The notes: generated by a model not told the origin, from the letters alone. Positions 34,256 to 43,423 are shown, counted from the first letter of the stretch. The stretch: DNA of 64,000 bases from Leminorella richardii (GCF_900478135.1 NZ_LS483470.1:3860001-3924000); one strand, 5' to 3'. Made by a program: numbers and translations.

Positions 34256-34990
34256 TCACCCCAGGCTCCACACAAACGTATGTTCTCCGCATCCCGGTGC
34301 GGGTCGATACAGCGTGGCGATCCTTCCCAGTCCCCCTTCCGGTAGCCCTTGTCCCGCTTCTTCCAACAGCTCGGCGGAGAGAATGCGGCGGCGGAACGAC
34401 TTTTTCTCAATCGGTTTTTCCAGCAGCTCTTCAAACGCCTGCTGTAGCTGGGTTAGGGTAAAAGGCGCACTGACGGCGTGGATGGGTAGTACTGTATAGG
34501 CCGTTTTGTTTTTTAGGCGGGTGCGAGCCTTGTCTAACAGCGTTTCATGGTCAAAGGCCAGAGACAAGGCTTTAGCCTCATCGAAAGGCCACCAGCGCGC
34601 GTCGGTGACTGTATCGGTAAACCCTTTTACCTGCGCGTAAGGGATCAGTGCCATATACAGAGTGGTCACCGACCAGCCGCGCGGATCGCGTTCTGCATTG
34701 CCGACGGTTTCCACCTGCTCTAAGTGCGGCAACGCTGTTGATATCGCCACGCCGGTTTTTTCTTCAAGCTTTCTCAGGGCGCAGGCGTGCAGGTTTTCAT
34801 CCAGCTGCTTGTTGATAAAGCCGCCGGGCAGCGCCCACGCGCCTTTAAAGGGAAACGAGCCGCGTTCGACCAGCAGAATATGAAGCCTGCCCGCTATCAG
34901 GGTAAAAATAGCGACGTCGATAGAAAGCAGGGGGATGTCATAATTCTGGATACGGTAGTTATCCAGATACTCTTGCTCTGTTTGATACAT
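34256..34990 (-). CDS. nrtR: NUDIX-related NAD repressor NrtR
   Basis: NrtR proteins couple a Nudix-like sensor domain (ADP-ribose binding) to a winged helix-turn-helix and repress NAD biosynthesis genes. The Nudix-like region (residues about 20-150) contains ALPGGFINKQLDENLHACALRKLEEKTGV. The normal REUXEE core is changed to RKLEEK, so hydrolysis is probably lost, as in other NrtR proteins. The C-terminal half (about 155-244) holds the winged helix (LTQLQQAFEELLEKPIEKKSFRRRIL). It is divergent from nadM, which has a matching palindrome in the promoter region, and nadV nearby has two more. Confidence 0.88.
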   Translation of the reverse strand: MYQTEQEYLDNYRIQNYDIPLLSIDVAIFTLIAGRLHILLVERGSFPFKGAWALPGGFINKQLDENLHACALRKLEEKTGVAISTALPHLEQVETVGNAERDPRGWSVTTLYMALIPYAQVKGFTDTVTDARWWPFDEAKALSLAFDHETLLDKARTRLKNKTAYTVLPIHAVSAPFTLTQLQQAFEELLEKPIEKKSFRRRILSAELLEEAGQGLPEGGLGRIATLYRPAPGCGEHTFVWSLG

Positions 34991-35028
34991 AAAGGTTTCC
35001 CCGCTGCCGATGATTTGTTCTTGCTATA

Positions 35029-35047
35029 TAGTGGCTATAAGCCAATA
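35029..35047. promoter_or_regulatory. Predicted NrtR operator before nadM/nrtR
   Basis: TAGTGGCTATAAGCCAATA is a near-perfect inverted repeat (7 of 8 bases of TAGTGGCT match the inverse of AGCCAATA) in the 147-bp divergent gap. The TAGTGGC half-site recurs in both sites before nadV. NrtR boxes in other bacteria are palindromes of about this length. Confidence 0.65.
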
Positions 35048-35137
35048 ATAAGGCTGTTGAGAGCCAATATCAAGGCTCGTATTCGATAAGCCAGGCGAAA
35101 GACGCTTCGCTATCCCCGTTTGCAAGGAGCTTGCAAT

Positions 35138-36196
35138 ATGACTAAACCCTATGATTTCACTGTTTTTATCGGCCGCTTTCAGCCTTTTCATCATGGACAT
35201 TTGGCTGTCGTTCGCGAAGGGCTTAATCAGGCAGATAAGATGATTGTGCTCATTGGCTCCGCCTGGGAGCCAAGAAGCCCACGTAATCCATGGACGCATC
35301 AGGAGCGGGAAGAGATGCTCCGTCGCTGTTTGGCGCCTGAAGAGAATGCCAGATTGCTCTGCTTGCCGCTGATGGATGTGATGTACAACGACGAGCTGTG
35401 GGTGCGCAACGTTCAGTCCACGGTCAACGGATTAGTGACCGCTCACCATCTTTCACCCCACCGCCCGGCTAAAGTTGCCTTGATAGGTCATAAGAAGGAC
35501 AGCACCGGCTTTTATTTAAGCCTGTTTCCTCAATGGCACAGCGTGAGCATCGACAGCGTGCGCGACATCAGCGCGACTCCTCTGAGGGAAGCTTTTTTTA
35601 CCGACGAGCCTCGAAGCGTGCTGGATGAGCAGGTTCAACTCGGTGTTTTACCGCCGCAGGTGGCTAACTATTTGGCGGAGTTTGCCCAAAAGGCTTCTGG
35701 TTACAGTCAGGTTCATGACGAGATCACTTTCATCAAAAAGTATCGAGAGGCGTGGAAAGCGGCACCCTATCCACCGGTGTTTGTCACCGTTGATGCGGTA
35801 GTGATCCAGTCCGGTCATATTTTGCTTATCGAGCGCCGCGCCAGCCCCGGAAAGGGCCTGTGGGCACTACCGGGAGGATTTGTCGATCAGGGTGAGCGCT
35901 TACTGGAGGCCTGCCTAAGGGAACTGCGTGAGGAAACCAGATTGAAAGTGCCTACGCCAGTGCTTAAGGGGTCTATCAGGCAACAGGGGGTGTACGACGC
36001 GCCCTACCGTTCAGCACGGGGGAGAACCATTACTCATGCGTTTTATATCGAGCTGGCTCCCGATACTGCGCTGCCGAAGGTGAAGGGAGGCGATGACGCC
36101 AGAGCCGCTCGATGGGTACCGCTCAGCGAGCTTGACCCGCAGGTTATGTTTGAAGATCACTACTTTATTATTCAGCACATGCTGGGAACGGGGTGA
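35138..36196 (+). CDS. nadM: Bifunctional NMN adenylyltransferase/Nudix hydrolase
   Basis: NadM joins NMN and ATP into NAD; its C-terminal Nudix domain typically hydrolyses ADP-ribose. The N-terminal adenylyltransferase domain (about residues 1-180) carries FIGRFQPFHHGHLAVV (HxGH) and the late motif ISATPLREAF. The Nudix domain (about 205-340) contains LPGGFVDQGERLLEACLRELREETRL, with an intact REUXEE core, in contrast to NrtR. The start at 35138 has AAGGAG 8 bp upstream; the frame opens six codons earlier. Length is 352 residues. It acts downstream of NadV: nicotinamide to NMN to NAD. Confidence 0.93.
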   Translation: MTKPYDFTVFIGRFQPFHHGHLAVVREGLNQADKMIVLIGSAWEPRSPRNPWTHQEREEMLRRCLAPEENARLLCLPLMDVMYNDELWVRNVQSTVNGLVTAHHLSPHRPAKVALIGHKKDSTGFYLSLFPQWHSVSIDSVRDISATPLREAFFTDEPRSVLDEQVQLGVLPPQVANYLAEFAQKASGYSQVHDEITFIKKYREAWKAAPYPPVFVTVDAVVIQSGHILLIERRASPGKGLWALPGGFVDQGERLLEACLRELREETRLKVPTPVLKGSIRQQGVYDAPYRSARGRTITHAFYIELAPDTALPKVKGGDDARAARWVPLSELDPQVMFEDHYFIIQHMLGTG

Positions 36197-36200
36197 TGAA

Positions 36201-36228
36201 ATTCGGGGAAGCCTTGGCTTCCCCGAAT
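36201..36228. terminator. Perfect inverted repeat between nadM and yfcC
   Basis: ATTCGGGGAAGCC (36201-36213) and GGCTTCCCCGAAT (36216-36228) form a 13-bp perfect palindrome with a 2-nt centre, between convergent genes. It probably ends both transcripts, although the T runs are short. Confidence 0.7.
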
Positions 36229-36237
36229 CTTTAGACT

Positions 36238-37788
36238 TTACGCATAGCCGCCCATCTGAGCGCCGATCACCACAATGCTGGAGAAGATGAACAGCCACAG
36301 CATGAAGCGCCAGCTGAAGCGGATCCAGTTACCCCAGTCAACGCGGCATACGCCCAGCGTGCCCATCAGAGAAGCCGAGGTGGGAATTACCACGTTGGTA
36401 AATCCATCCCCCAGTTGGAACGCCAGCACGGAAACCTGACGCGTAACGCCTATCAGGTCGCTTAGCGGGGCCATCAGCGGCATGGTCAGCGCTGCTTGGC
36501 CGGAACCTGATGGAACGAAGAAGTTAAAAATCGACTGAAAGGTATACATACACCAGGCGGCAAAAGAGTCGTGCATGCCGCCAATCATCCCAGCAGTGCT
36601 GTTGAGAACGGTATTGAGCACGCTAGGATCGCTGGCGCCGGAACCGCTGATAAGCAGCATTATGCCTTTAGCAAAGCCGACCAGCAGTGCGGGAGCAATC
36701 ATGACCGTTGCCCCCTCTTTAAAAGCGTCGGCAGCGTCGTTAAGCGTCATGGCGTTTAGCCTAAACAGCACACCGATAATGGCTGTTATCACGCCCATAG
36801 CGAAAAACTGTCCGGCAATTTCCGGAATGTACCAGCCGTGAGCCACTACGCCCCAAACCACCCAGACCATCACGCCGACAATCGTCAACAGCACCAGCCA
36901 GTAGCCTAGGCCGAAGTCCGCTTTTTTTACCTGCGTTGACCGTTCGCGGAAATAGTTATCGCTGTGGTAGCTGTAGGACTTTTCCGGCGCGCGCTTGATC
37001 TTGCGCGCATAGGCCATGGTAAAAGCGGTGCCAAATAGCGTAAATCCAAGCCACAGGCAGATGCGAAGCGTCGAGCCCGACAGCACCGGCACGTCGGCAA
37101 TACCCTGCGCAATCACCACACTAAACGGGTTCATCCACGACGTTGCAAAGCCTATTTGAGTGGCAACGTAGGTCACCATGACGGTTGTAATGCTGTCGTA
37201 GCCGAGCCTGACCATCAGCGGCGCAATGATGATGGCAAAGGCTATCGCCTCTTCCCCCATGCCAAATACCGCGCCGCCTAGCGAGAACAGGAAAAACATG
37301 GCGGGAATAAAGAGTATTTCGTTGCCGCGAGTTTTATCGATAAGCCGCAAGATGCCGTTGTCGATAGTGCCGGTACGCATAACGATGCCGAACGCACCGC
37401 CAATCACCAGCATAAACATAATGATGCCGATGGCTGAGCCGTACTTATCTCCAGAAGCTAGCCCTTCAAACGGGAAGTTAAGCAGTCCAATGCCGTCACC
37501 GCTGGCAAACAGCGCAATCTTTTTAAATATCGGCTGACCGTCAGGATCGGTTGCGTAGCTAAAAGACGTCGGGTCGATAACCTTACGGGCTTTTTCTACC
37601 CCTTCGACCAGATAGTGAACCTCTTTGATCTGAAATGAGCCAACGGGGATGAAATAAGTTAAGGCCGAAACAAAAATGCCGATAAAGAAGATGATGATAA
37701 GCGTGTCTGGCATTCTGCTGCGCCTGTTAGCGCGAACAATGTCCGGAGTGTGACTTTCAGGCTTTCCCTGATGCTGTGCGTTATCCAT
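36238..37788 (-). CDS. yfcC: YfcC-family membrane carrier
   Basis: This is an inner-membrane transporter of the YfcC family (DcuC/ArsB-like ion transporter superfamily), 516 residues with about 12 helices; E. coli YfcC is 506 residues. Conserved segments include TLIIIFFIGIFVSALTYFIPVGSF at the N-terminus, the GGAVFGMGEEAIAFAIIIAPLMVRLGYD core and FVPSGSGQAALTMPLMAPLSD. The substrate is not firmly known; peptides, arginine/ornithine or a C4-dicarboxylate have been proposed for relatives. It lies downstream of nadV on the same strand with a 194-bp gap, so it may have its own promoter. It converges on nadM. Confidence 0.82.
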   Translation of the reverse strand: MDNAQHQGKPESHTPDIVRANRRSRMPDTLIIIFFIGIFVSALTYFIPVGSFQIKEVHYLVEGVEKARKVIDPTSFSYATDPDGQPIFKKIALFASGDGIGLLNFPFEGLASGDKYGSAIGIIMFMLVIGGAFGIVMRTGTIDNGILRLIDKTRGNEILFIPAMFFLFSLGGAVFGMGEEAIAFAIIIAPLMVRLGYDSITTVMVTYVATQIGFATSWMNPFSVVIAQGIADVPVLSGSTLRICLWLGFTLFGTAFTMAYARKIKRAPEKSYSYHSDNYFRERSTQVKKADFGLGYWLVLLTIVGVMVWVVWGVVAHGWYIPEIAGQFFAMGVITAIIGVLFRLNAMTLNDAADAFKEGATVMIAPALLVGFAKGIMLLISGSGASDPSVLNTVLNSTAGMIGGMHDSFAAWCMYTFQSIFNFFVPSGSGQAALTMPLMAPLSDLIGVTRQVSVLAFQLGDGFTNVVIPTSASLMGTLGVCRVDWGNWIRFSWRFMLWLFIFSSIVVIGAQMGGYA

Positions 37789-37982
37789 AGTCGTATTTAT
37801 GTTGGGGTTAATTAAAGAAGAGACGATAGTAGTTACCCTTGATTATCACATCAAGAAAAAGGCGCGTAGATTTAGAGCTAGAGAGAAAAATAAAAGTGAT
37901 AGCGATAAAAACAGTGGTGATAAAAAAGCGGGAACGTTAGCCCCCGCGTTGATTGATGAGCAGCATTGATGAACTGTGACAG

Positions 37983-39371
37983 TTAAGCCGTGATACAGTC
38001 CTGCACGGCTTTCTGGCGAATAGCGTCCAGTGTGTCGTCAACAACTAGCTGACCGTCGCGATATACCGGCACCAGCAGATTTTTCTCTGGGGCTATGCTG
38101 TCCCGAGCGACGGTTTTAAACTCGCCGTTGTCTTTTATCAGCGCCAGTCGGCCTTTTTTAGAGCGCTTCACGCTGTCAGTGATTGGGTCTTTGTAGATGT
38201 CTTTCCACTGGCCGTTAATACAGATGGCGGAAGCCTTCATGGCGAACTTCTGCGTATCGCGATTCACTTTTTGCAGCAGTTCACCGCCCATACCGAACGC
38301 CACGTTTTCCGCACTCAGGCGTCGATTCTTCATTTCCCGCAGGATATCGGCGATAGAAGAGGCTGAAATGCCATCCCCCTGAATAATACGGATAAAGTCC
38401 GGCAGCACCTTGTAGCCTTTGTTGTTCACGCGAAAGCCGAATTTTGCCATCAGGCGCTCAATAGCTTCATTGACAATAGCGACAGGATCGCCAGAGTCGG
38501 GGCGGATCACCAGCGTGCCGCCGTTGCTTTCCACCTGTGATTTCAGGCTGCCGCCCCAAATGTTATCGATGGCGTTCCAAAGGTCGTAGGAATCGCTGAC
38601 CACGGCAACGGTTCGACCCTTGCCTCCAAAGCGTCTAAGCATATTGGCATAGGCGTCTGTTTCTCCCTCGCGGCCCCAGCTGGTGATGGTGCTGTGCTCG
38701 GCGGCAGGAATGGAAAATCCGGCCATTGGGCTGTGATAAAAGCGCTTGGCGCTAACCAGCGCTGCTAGGCTGTCGGTGCCCATAAAGTTGACTAAATGGG
38801 CTAGGCTGCCGATGCTGACGCTCTCTTCTGAGCTTGCTCCTCTGGCGCCGAAGTCGTGCAGTTTAAACGGTAAGCCATCGAGGGAGTCGGCAGTATCCTG
38901 TAAATAGCGCGCTATCAGGCTGTGGCAGGCTTTGGAGATGGTCGCCACCGTCGTCGGGTACCAGACAGCGCGCAGCAGCGCAGTTTCTATATAGCTGGTA
39001 AGCCATGCACACTTGGGATCGGTGTTGATAACCTGAACCAGCACATTACCCGTCGGCACCAGCGTTCCTTCCGGTACCGCTTCAATTTCCAGCGGCAGGT
39101 AGCCGCTGTGCGCCTGCAAAATATGCATCCAGCCATCATAGTTAAACGGCAGGCCGTGCAGCGCCATCATCTCTTCGGCTTCGTTGATGTCCGTCAGGGT
39201 GATTGGGGTCATCAGGTACTGCTTGATAAACATCTGCAGGCCAAAAAATAGTGTTTTAGGGTAAACACCGCCGCGGGATTCAATATAGCTGGAGATGTAT
39301 TCCGTCCCCTGTGGGTACTGAAGGAAGTGGGACGTCTTGTAAGAATCGCTGTTGAGTATCAGGTTATGCAT
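37983..39371 (-). CDS. nadV: Nicotinamide phosphoribosyltransferase
   Basis: NadV converts nicotinamide and PRPP to NMN. Landmarks include LNSDSYKTSHFLQYPQGTEYISSYIESRGG near the N-terminus, LHDFGARGASSEESVSIGSLAHLVNF, PAAEHSTITSWGREGETDAY and VVSDSYDLWNAI, then RPDSGDP and GDGISASSI. The long frame starts 42 codons upstream, but the ATG with GGAGG 9 bp ahead, giving MHNLILNSDSYKTSH, is right and yields 462 residues. Two palindromes resembling the nadM operator lie about 100-150 bp upstream. Most Escherichia and Salmonella strains lack nadV; a plasmid or phage origin is common elsewhere. Confidence 0.93.
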   Translation of the reverse strand: MHNLILNSDSYKTSHFLQYPQGTEYISSYIESRGGVYPKTLFFGLQMFIKQYLMTPITLTDINEAEEMMALHGLPFNYDGWMHILQAHSGYLPLEIEAVPEGTLVPTGNVLVQVINTDPKCAWLTSYIETALLRAVWYPTTVATISKACHSLIARYLQDTADSLDGLPFKLHDFGARGASSEESVSIGSLAHLVNFMGTDSLAALVSAKRFYHSPMAGFSIPAAEHSTITSWGREGETDAYANMLRRFGGKGRTVAVVSDSYDLWNAIDNIWGGSLKSQVESNGGTLVIRPDSGDPVAIVNEAIERLMAKFGFRVNNKGYKVLPDFIRIIQGDGISASSIADILREMKNRRLSAENVAFGMGGELLQKVNRDTQKFAMKASAICINGQWKDIYKDPITDSVKRSKKGRLALIKDNGEFKTVARDSIAPEKNLLVPVYRDGQLVVDDTLDAIRQKAVQDCITA

Positions 39372-39468
39372 GATGGAAATCCTCCAATCAATGAATGTCC
39401 CGCGCCGGTCTGTCCAGCACGGCGGCAGTTTCCTGCCCTTAAGGGTAGCTCCTACCCTGTGTTTAATA

Positions 39469-39487
39469 TAGTGGCACAAAGACACTA
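39469..39487. promoter_or_regulatory. Predicted NrtR operator 1 upstream of nadV
   Basis: TAGTGGCACAAAGACACTA has inverted TAGTG/CACTA arms (extended to ATAGTG/CACTAT at 39468-39488) and the same TAGTGGC half-site as the nadM operator. Confidence 0.6.
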
Positions 39488-39504
39488 TGTGGGTCAATAA
39501 AATT

Positions 39505-39523
39505 TAATGGCAATTTGCCACTA
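39505..39523. promoter_or_regulatory. Predicted NrtR operator 2 upstream of nadV
   Basis: TAATGGCAATTTGCCACTA reads TAGTGGCAAATTGCCATTA on the other strand, so it shares the TAGTGGC half-site. Its centre is 36 bp from that of operator 1, three to four helical turns apart, which would place both dimers on a similar DNA face. Confidence 0.6.
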
Positions 39524-39558
39524 ATATAAAAACACCTTTGCTTACAGGAAAAAGTCGG

Positions 39559-39598
39559 CTGTCATAAAACTGTAATAGACCCGACATTATACTGTCAT
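39559..39598 (+). promoter_or_regulatory. Double Pho box upstream of pstS
   Basis: Four heptamers with exact 11-bp periodicity: CTGTCAT (39559), CTGTAAT (39570), CCGACAT (39581) and CTGTCAT (39592), each separated by 4 bp. This is the arrangement of two adjacent PhoB dimer sites, as in E. coli pstS. The last is about 88 bp before the start codon. Confidence 0.9.
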
Positions 39599-39685
39599 CA
39601 AAGGGTCTTAATGTTTCCAGCGTACTCGTTAATCATCTGACGTTTTGCTTGCTACAGAGACAATCGCATTCCTTTAGGAGGAATC

Positions 39686-40726
39686 ATGAAACTGATACGT
39701 ACAACGCTCGCTTTCGGCATAGCCGCCACCGTTTCAATGACTGCACTTACTGCCTTTGCCGCTGAAAACATCACCGGTGCGGGCGCGACCTTCCCGGCTC
39801 CTGTTTACGCCAAGTGGGCGGACAGCTATCAAAAAGAGCACGGCAACAACATTAACTATCAGGGGATCGGTTCATCCGGCGGCGTTAAGCAAATCAACGC
39901 CAATACTGTTGACTTCGGCGCATCGGATGCCCCGCTGGCTGACGAGCGTCTGGAAAAAGAAGACCTGTTCCAGTTTCCTACCGTGATCGGCGGTGTCGTG
40001 ATGGCGGTAAACGTTCAGGGCATTAAGTCAGGGGAGCTGACGCTGGACGGTAAAACGCTGGGAGATATCTACCTCGGCACGGTGAAGAAGTGGAATGACC
40101 CGGCTATTGCCAAACTGAACCCCGGCGTGAAGCTGCCGGATCAGGCCATTAACGTTGTTCGCCGCGCTGACGGCTCCGGTACCTCATTCGTGTTTACCAG
40201 CTATCTGGCGAAAGTCAGCCCCGAGTGGAAAGCGCAAGTAGGCGTCGGCTCTACGGTAAAATGGCCAATTGGCCTAGGCGGTAAGGGTAACGACGGCATT
40301 GCCGCTTTCGTACAGCGCCTGCCGGGCTCTATTGGCTATGTGGAATATGCCTATGCCAAGCAGAACAATCTAGCCTACACCAAGTTAATCTCCGCTAACG
40401 GTGAAGCGGTCAGTCCTACTCAGGAATCTTTTAGCGCTGCGGCTAAAGGCATCGACTGGTCTAAGTCGTTCGCTCAGGATTTGACCTTCCAGAAAGGTAA
40501 AGACGCCTGGCCGATCACCTCTACAACGTTCATTCTGGTGCATAAAACCCAGAAAGACGCCAAGCGCGGCGCTGAAGTGCTGAAGTTCTTCGACTGGGGC
40601 TACACCAAGGGCGGTACTCTGGCGAAAGAGTTGGACTACGCCGTGCTGCCTGATGCGGTCATTGAGCAAGTGCGCAGCGCTTGGAAAACCCAGATTAAAG
40701 ATGCCAGCGGCAAACCCATTTACTAA
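39686..40726 (+). CDS. pstS: Periplasmic phosphate-binding protein PstS
   Basis: PstS captures phosphate in the periplasm and delivers it to PstCA. The signal peptide is residues about 1-25 (MKLIRTTLAFGIAATVSMTA, ending TAFA). Mature protein begins AENITGAGATFPAPVYAKWA; phosphate-binding segments IGSSGGVKQI, DFGASDAPL and RRADGSGTSFVFTSYL are intact. Length is 346 residues, as in E. coli. A double Pho box precedes it and AGGAGGAATC precedes the ATG. A stem-loop after the gene probably raises pstS mRNA over the rest of the operon. Confidence 0.97.
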   Translation: MKLIRTTLAFGIAATVSMTALTAFAAENITGAGATFPAPVYAKWADSYQKEHGNNINYQGIGSSGGVKQINANTVDFGASDAPLADERLEKEDLFQFPTVIGGVVMAVNVQGIKSGELTLDGKTLGDIYLGTVKKWNDPAIAKLNPGVKLPDQAINVVRRADGSGTSFVFTSYLAKVSPEWKAQVGVGSTVKWPIGLGGKGNDGIAAFVQRLPGSIGYVEYAYAKQNNLAYTKLISANGEAVSPTQESFSAAAKGIDWSKSFAQDLTFQKGKDAWPITSTTFILVHKTQKDAKRGAEVLKFFDWGYTKGGTLAKELDYAVLPDAVIEQVRSAWKTQIKDASGKPIY

Positions 40727-40738
40727 TTAACTTTTGGT

Positions 40739-40763
40739 CGCCCTCTCTGAAAAAGAGAGGGCG
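40739..40763 (+). other. pstS-pstC intercistronic hairpin
   Basis: CGCCCTCTCT (40739-40748) pairs with AGAGAGGGCG (40754-40763), a 10-bp perfect stem with a 5-nt GAAAA loop and no T run. It is likely to protect the upstream pstS message rather than terminate. Confidence 0.65.
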
Positions 40764-40786
40764 CTAACCCACCGCAGGGAGACCCA

Positions 40787-41743
40787 ATGGCGGAATACAA
40801 GCCAATGATAAAAGCGCCGGGAAAGCAGGGCGATATTATTTTCAGCGCGCTAGTCAGACTGGCGGCGCTGATTACGCTTTTACTGCTGGGCGGCATTATC
40901 GTTTCTCTGATTGTTGCCTCTTGGCCGAGCATACAAAAGTTCGGCCTCAGCTTTCTCTGGAACAAAGAATGGGATGCGCCCGCTGATGAGTTCGGCGCGC
41001 TGGTGCCGATTTACGGCACGATCGTCACTTCTATTATCGCGCTGCTGATCGCCGTGCCGGTGAGCTTCGGTATCGCACTGTTTCTGACAGAGCTGGCTCC
41101 TAACTGGCTCAAGCGCCCGCTAGGGATTGCCATTGAGCTGCTGGCGGCAATCCCCAGCATCGTTTATGGCATGTGGGGCCTGTTTATCTTCGCGCCGCTG
41201 TTCGCTGAATATTTTCAACAGCCAGTGGGAGACGTGGTCTCGAGCATTCCTATTATCGGAACCCTACTGTCTGGCCCGGCCTTTGGTATCGGCATTCTGG
41301 CTGCCGGGGTAATTCTGGCCATTATGATTATTCCCTATATTGCTGCAGTGATGCGTGACGTGTTTGAGCAGACGCCAACGCTGCTGAAAGAGTCCGCCTA
41401 CGGCATCGGCTGCACCACTTGGGAAGTTATTCGCCGCATTGTGCTGCCCTATACCAAAAACGGCGTGATTGGCGGTGTGATGCTGGGTCTCGGGCGAGCG
41501 CTGGGGGAAACCATGGCGGTGACCTTCATTATCGGCAACACCTACCAGCTCGACAGCTTCTCGCTGTTTATGCCCGGCAACAGTATTACCTCGGCGCTGG
41601 CTAACGAGTTCGCCGAAGCGGAATCGGGGCTGCACACTGCCGCGCTGATGGAGCTTGGGCTGATTCTGTTTGTGATTACCTTTATCGTTCTGTCGCTGTC
41701 CAAGCTGATGATCCTACGTTTAAACAAGAATGAGGGGCGCTAA
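40787..41743 (+). CDS. pstC: Phosphate ABC transporter permease PstC
   Basis: PstC is one of the two inner-membrane permeases of the PstSCAB transporter. The 318 residues contain about six helices, with the EAA-type cytoplasmic loop LKESAYGIGCTTWEVIRRIVLPYTKNGVIGG that contacts PstB. E. coli PstC is 319 residues. The N-terminus begins MAEYKPMIKAPGKQGDIIF. It ends 1 bp before the start of pstA, so both are translationally coupled. Confidence 0.97.
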   Translation: MAEYKPMIKAPGKQGDIIFSALVRLAALITLLLLGGIIVSLIVASWPSIQKFGLSFLWNKEWDAPADEFGALVPIYGTIVTSIIALLIAVPVSFGIALFLTELAPNWLKRPLGIAIELLAAIPSIVYGMWGLFIFAPLFAEYFQQPVGDVVSSIPIIGTLLSGPAFGIGILAAGVILAIMIIPYIAAVMRDVFEQTPTLLKESAYGIGCTTWEVIRRIVLPYTKNGVIGGVMLGLGRALGETMAVTFIIGNTYQLDSFSLFMPGNSITSALANEFAEAESGLHTAALMELGLILFVITFIVLSLSKLMILRLNKNEGR

Positions 41744-41744
41744 G

Positions 41745-42629
41745 ATGAGCATTGTGAGATCGGAAGCCGCCTCCCGCGAAGCGACCCGCCGCAGCATGCA
41801 GGCGTGGCGCCGCCAGAAAAACCGCATGGCGCTGCTGGTATCCATGCTGGCAATGGCCTTTGGCCTGTTTTGGCTTATCTGGATCCTGTTTTCTACCTTT
41901 ACCCGCGGTATCGACGGCATGTCGCTGGCTCTGTTTACCGAAATGACGCCGCCGCCTAATACTCAAGGTGGTGGGCTTGCTAACGCCATCGCGGGCAGCG
42001 GCCTGCTGATCCTGTGGGCGACGGTTATCGGTACGCCGCTGGGCATTCTGGCGGGCATCTATCTGGCGGAGTACGGGCGCAAGTCTTGGCTGGCGTCGGT
42101 CGTGCGCTTTATCAACGATATTCTGCTGTCAGCTCCTTCGATTGTCGTTGGCCTGTTTGTTTATACGCTGGTCGTGACTCAGATGGAGCGCTTCTCAGGC
42201 TGGGCGGGCGTCATTGCGCTAGCGCTGCTGCAGGTGCCTATTGTGATCCGCACGACTGAAAACATGCTGCGGCTAGTGCCAGACACCCTGCGTGAGGCGG
42301 CCTATGCCCTTGGTACGCCCAAGTGGAAAATCGTTCTGTCGCTGACGCTGAAGGCCTCAACCTCCGGCATCATTACTGGGGTGCTGCTGGCTATCGCCCG
42401 TATCGCCGGGGAAACCGCTCCGCTGCTGTTTACCGCCCTGTCGAACCAGTTCTGGAGCCTTGACCTGTCGTACCCGATAGCCAACCTGCCGGTAACGATA
42501 TTCAAGTTTGCCATGAGTCCTTTTGCCGAATGGCAACAGCTGGCCTGGGCGGGTGTACTGCTAATTACGCTGTGCGTGCTGTTACTGAACATTCTGGCGC
42601 GTGTCATTTTTGCCAAGAAGAAATATTAA
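41745..42629 (+). CDS. pstA: Phosphate ABC transporter permease PstA
   Basis: PstA pairs with PstC in the phosphate channel. Conserved segments include GIDGMSLALFTEMTPPPNTQGGGLANAIAGSGLLILWATVIGTPLG (listed only as a landmark region), and the EAA loop LREAAYALGTPKWKIVLSLTLKASTSG. The frame extends 5 codons upstream of the ATG at 41745, but GAGGGG 7 bp ahead and the pstC stop only 1 bp away favour this start, giving 294 residues (296 in E. coli). About six helices. pstB follows after 13 bp. Confidence 0.97.
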   Translation: MSIVRSEAASREATRRSMQAWRRQKNRMALLVSMLAMAFGLFWLIWILFSTFTRGIDGMSLALFTEMTPPPNTQGGGLANAIAGSGLLILWATVIGTPLGILAGIYLAEYGRKSWLASVVRFINDILLSAPSIVVGLFVYTLVVTQMERFSGWAGVIALALLQVPIVIRTTENMLRLVPDTLREAAYALGTPKWKIVLSLTLKASTSGIITGVLLAIARIAGETAPLLFTALSNQFWSLDLSYPIANLPVTIFKFAMSPFAEWQQLAWAGVLLITLCVLLLNILARVIFAKKKY

Positions 42630-42642
42630 GAGAGAGGAAGTC

Positions 42643-43422
42643 ATGACGCCTATGGGAACCACTTCTTGCGAAAGCAAAATTCAGGTGCGCGATCTCAACT
42701 TTTACTACGGGAAGTTCCACGCGCTGAAGAACATCTCGTTGGACATCGCTAAAAATCAGGTGACGGCCTTTATCGGCCCATCCGGCTGCGGCAAATCAAC
42801 CCTGCTGCGCACTTTTAACAAGATGTATCAGCTTTATCCAGAGCAGAACGCGACCGGGCAAATCCTGCTGGACGGCGACAACATTCTGGACAACTCCCAA
42901 GACGTCGCACTGCTGCGCGCCAAAGTGGGGATGGTATTCCAAAAGCCAACGCCGTTTCCCATGTCGATTTACGACAACATTGCCTTTGGCGTACGCCTGT
43001 TTGAGCGGCTTCCTCGCGCGCAGATGGACGAACGAGTGCAGTGGGCGCTGACTAAAGCCGCCCTGTGGGATGAAACCAAAGACAAGCTGAACCAGAGTGG
43101 CTACAGCCTGTCCGGTGGGCAGCAGCAGCGTTTGTGCATTGCCCGCGGTATCGCCATCAAGCCGGAAGTGCTGCTGCTCGATGAACCCTGTTCCGCGCTC
43201 GACCCGATCTCAACCGGGCGCATCGAAGAGCTTATCAGCGAGCTGAAGTCAGACTATACGGTGGTGATCGTGACCCACAATATGCAGCAGGCCGCCCGCT
43301 GCTCCGACTATACAGCGTTTATGTATCTGGGGGAGCTTATTGAGTATTCCAATACCGATATGATGTTTACTACACCGCAGAAGAAACAGACTGAAGACTA
43401 TATCACTGGCCGCTATGGTTGA
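42643..43422 (+). CDS. pstB: Phosphate ABC transporter ATPase PstB
   Basis: PstB energises phosphate import. Walker A is GPSGCGKST, the signature is LSGGQQQRLCIARGIA, Walker B is EVLLLDEPCSALDPIS and the H-loop is VTHNMQQAA. The start at 42643 has AGAGGAAG upstream and gives 259 residues (257 in E. coli); an in-frame ATG at 42601 lies inside pstA. The stop is followed at once by an ERIC element, which separates it from phoU by 144 bp. Confidence 0.97.
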   Translation: MTPMGTTSCESKIQVRDLNFYYGKFHALKNISLDIAKNQVTAFIGPSGCGKSTLLRTFNKMYQLYPEQNATGQILLDGDNILDNSQDVALLRAKVGMVFQKPTPFPMSIYDNIAFGVRLFERLPRAQMDERVQWALTKAALWDETKDKLNQSGYSLSGGQQQRLCIARGIAIKPEVLLLDEPCSALDPISTGRIEELISELKSDYTVVIVTHNMQQAARCSDYTAFMYLGELIEYSNTDMMFTTPQKKQTEDYITGRYG

Positions 43423-43423
43423 T

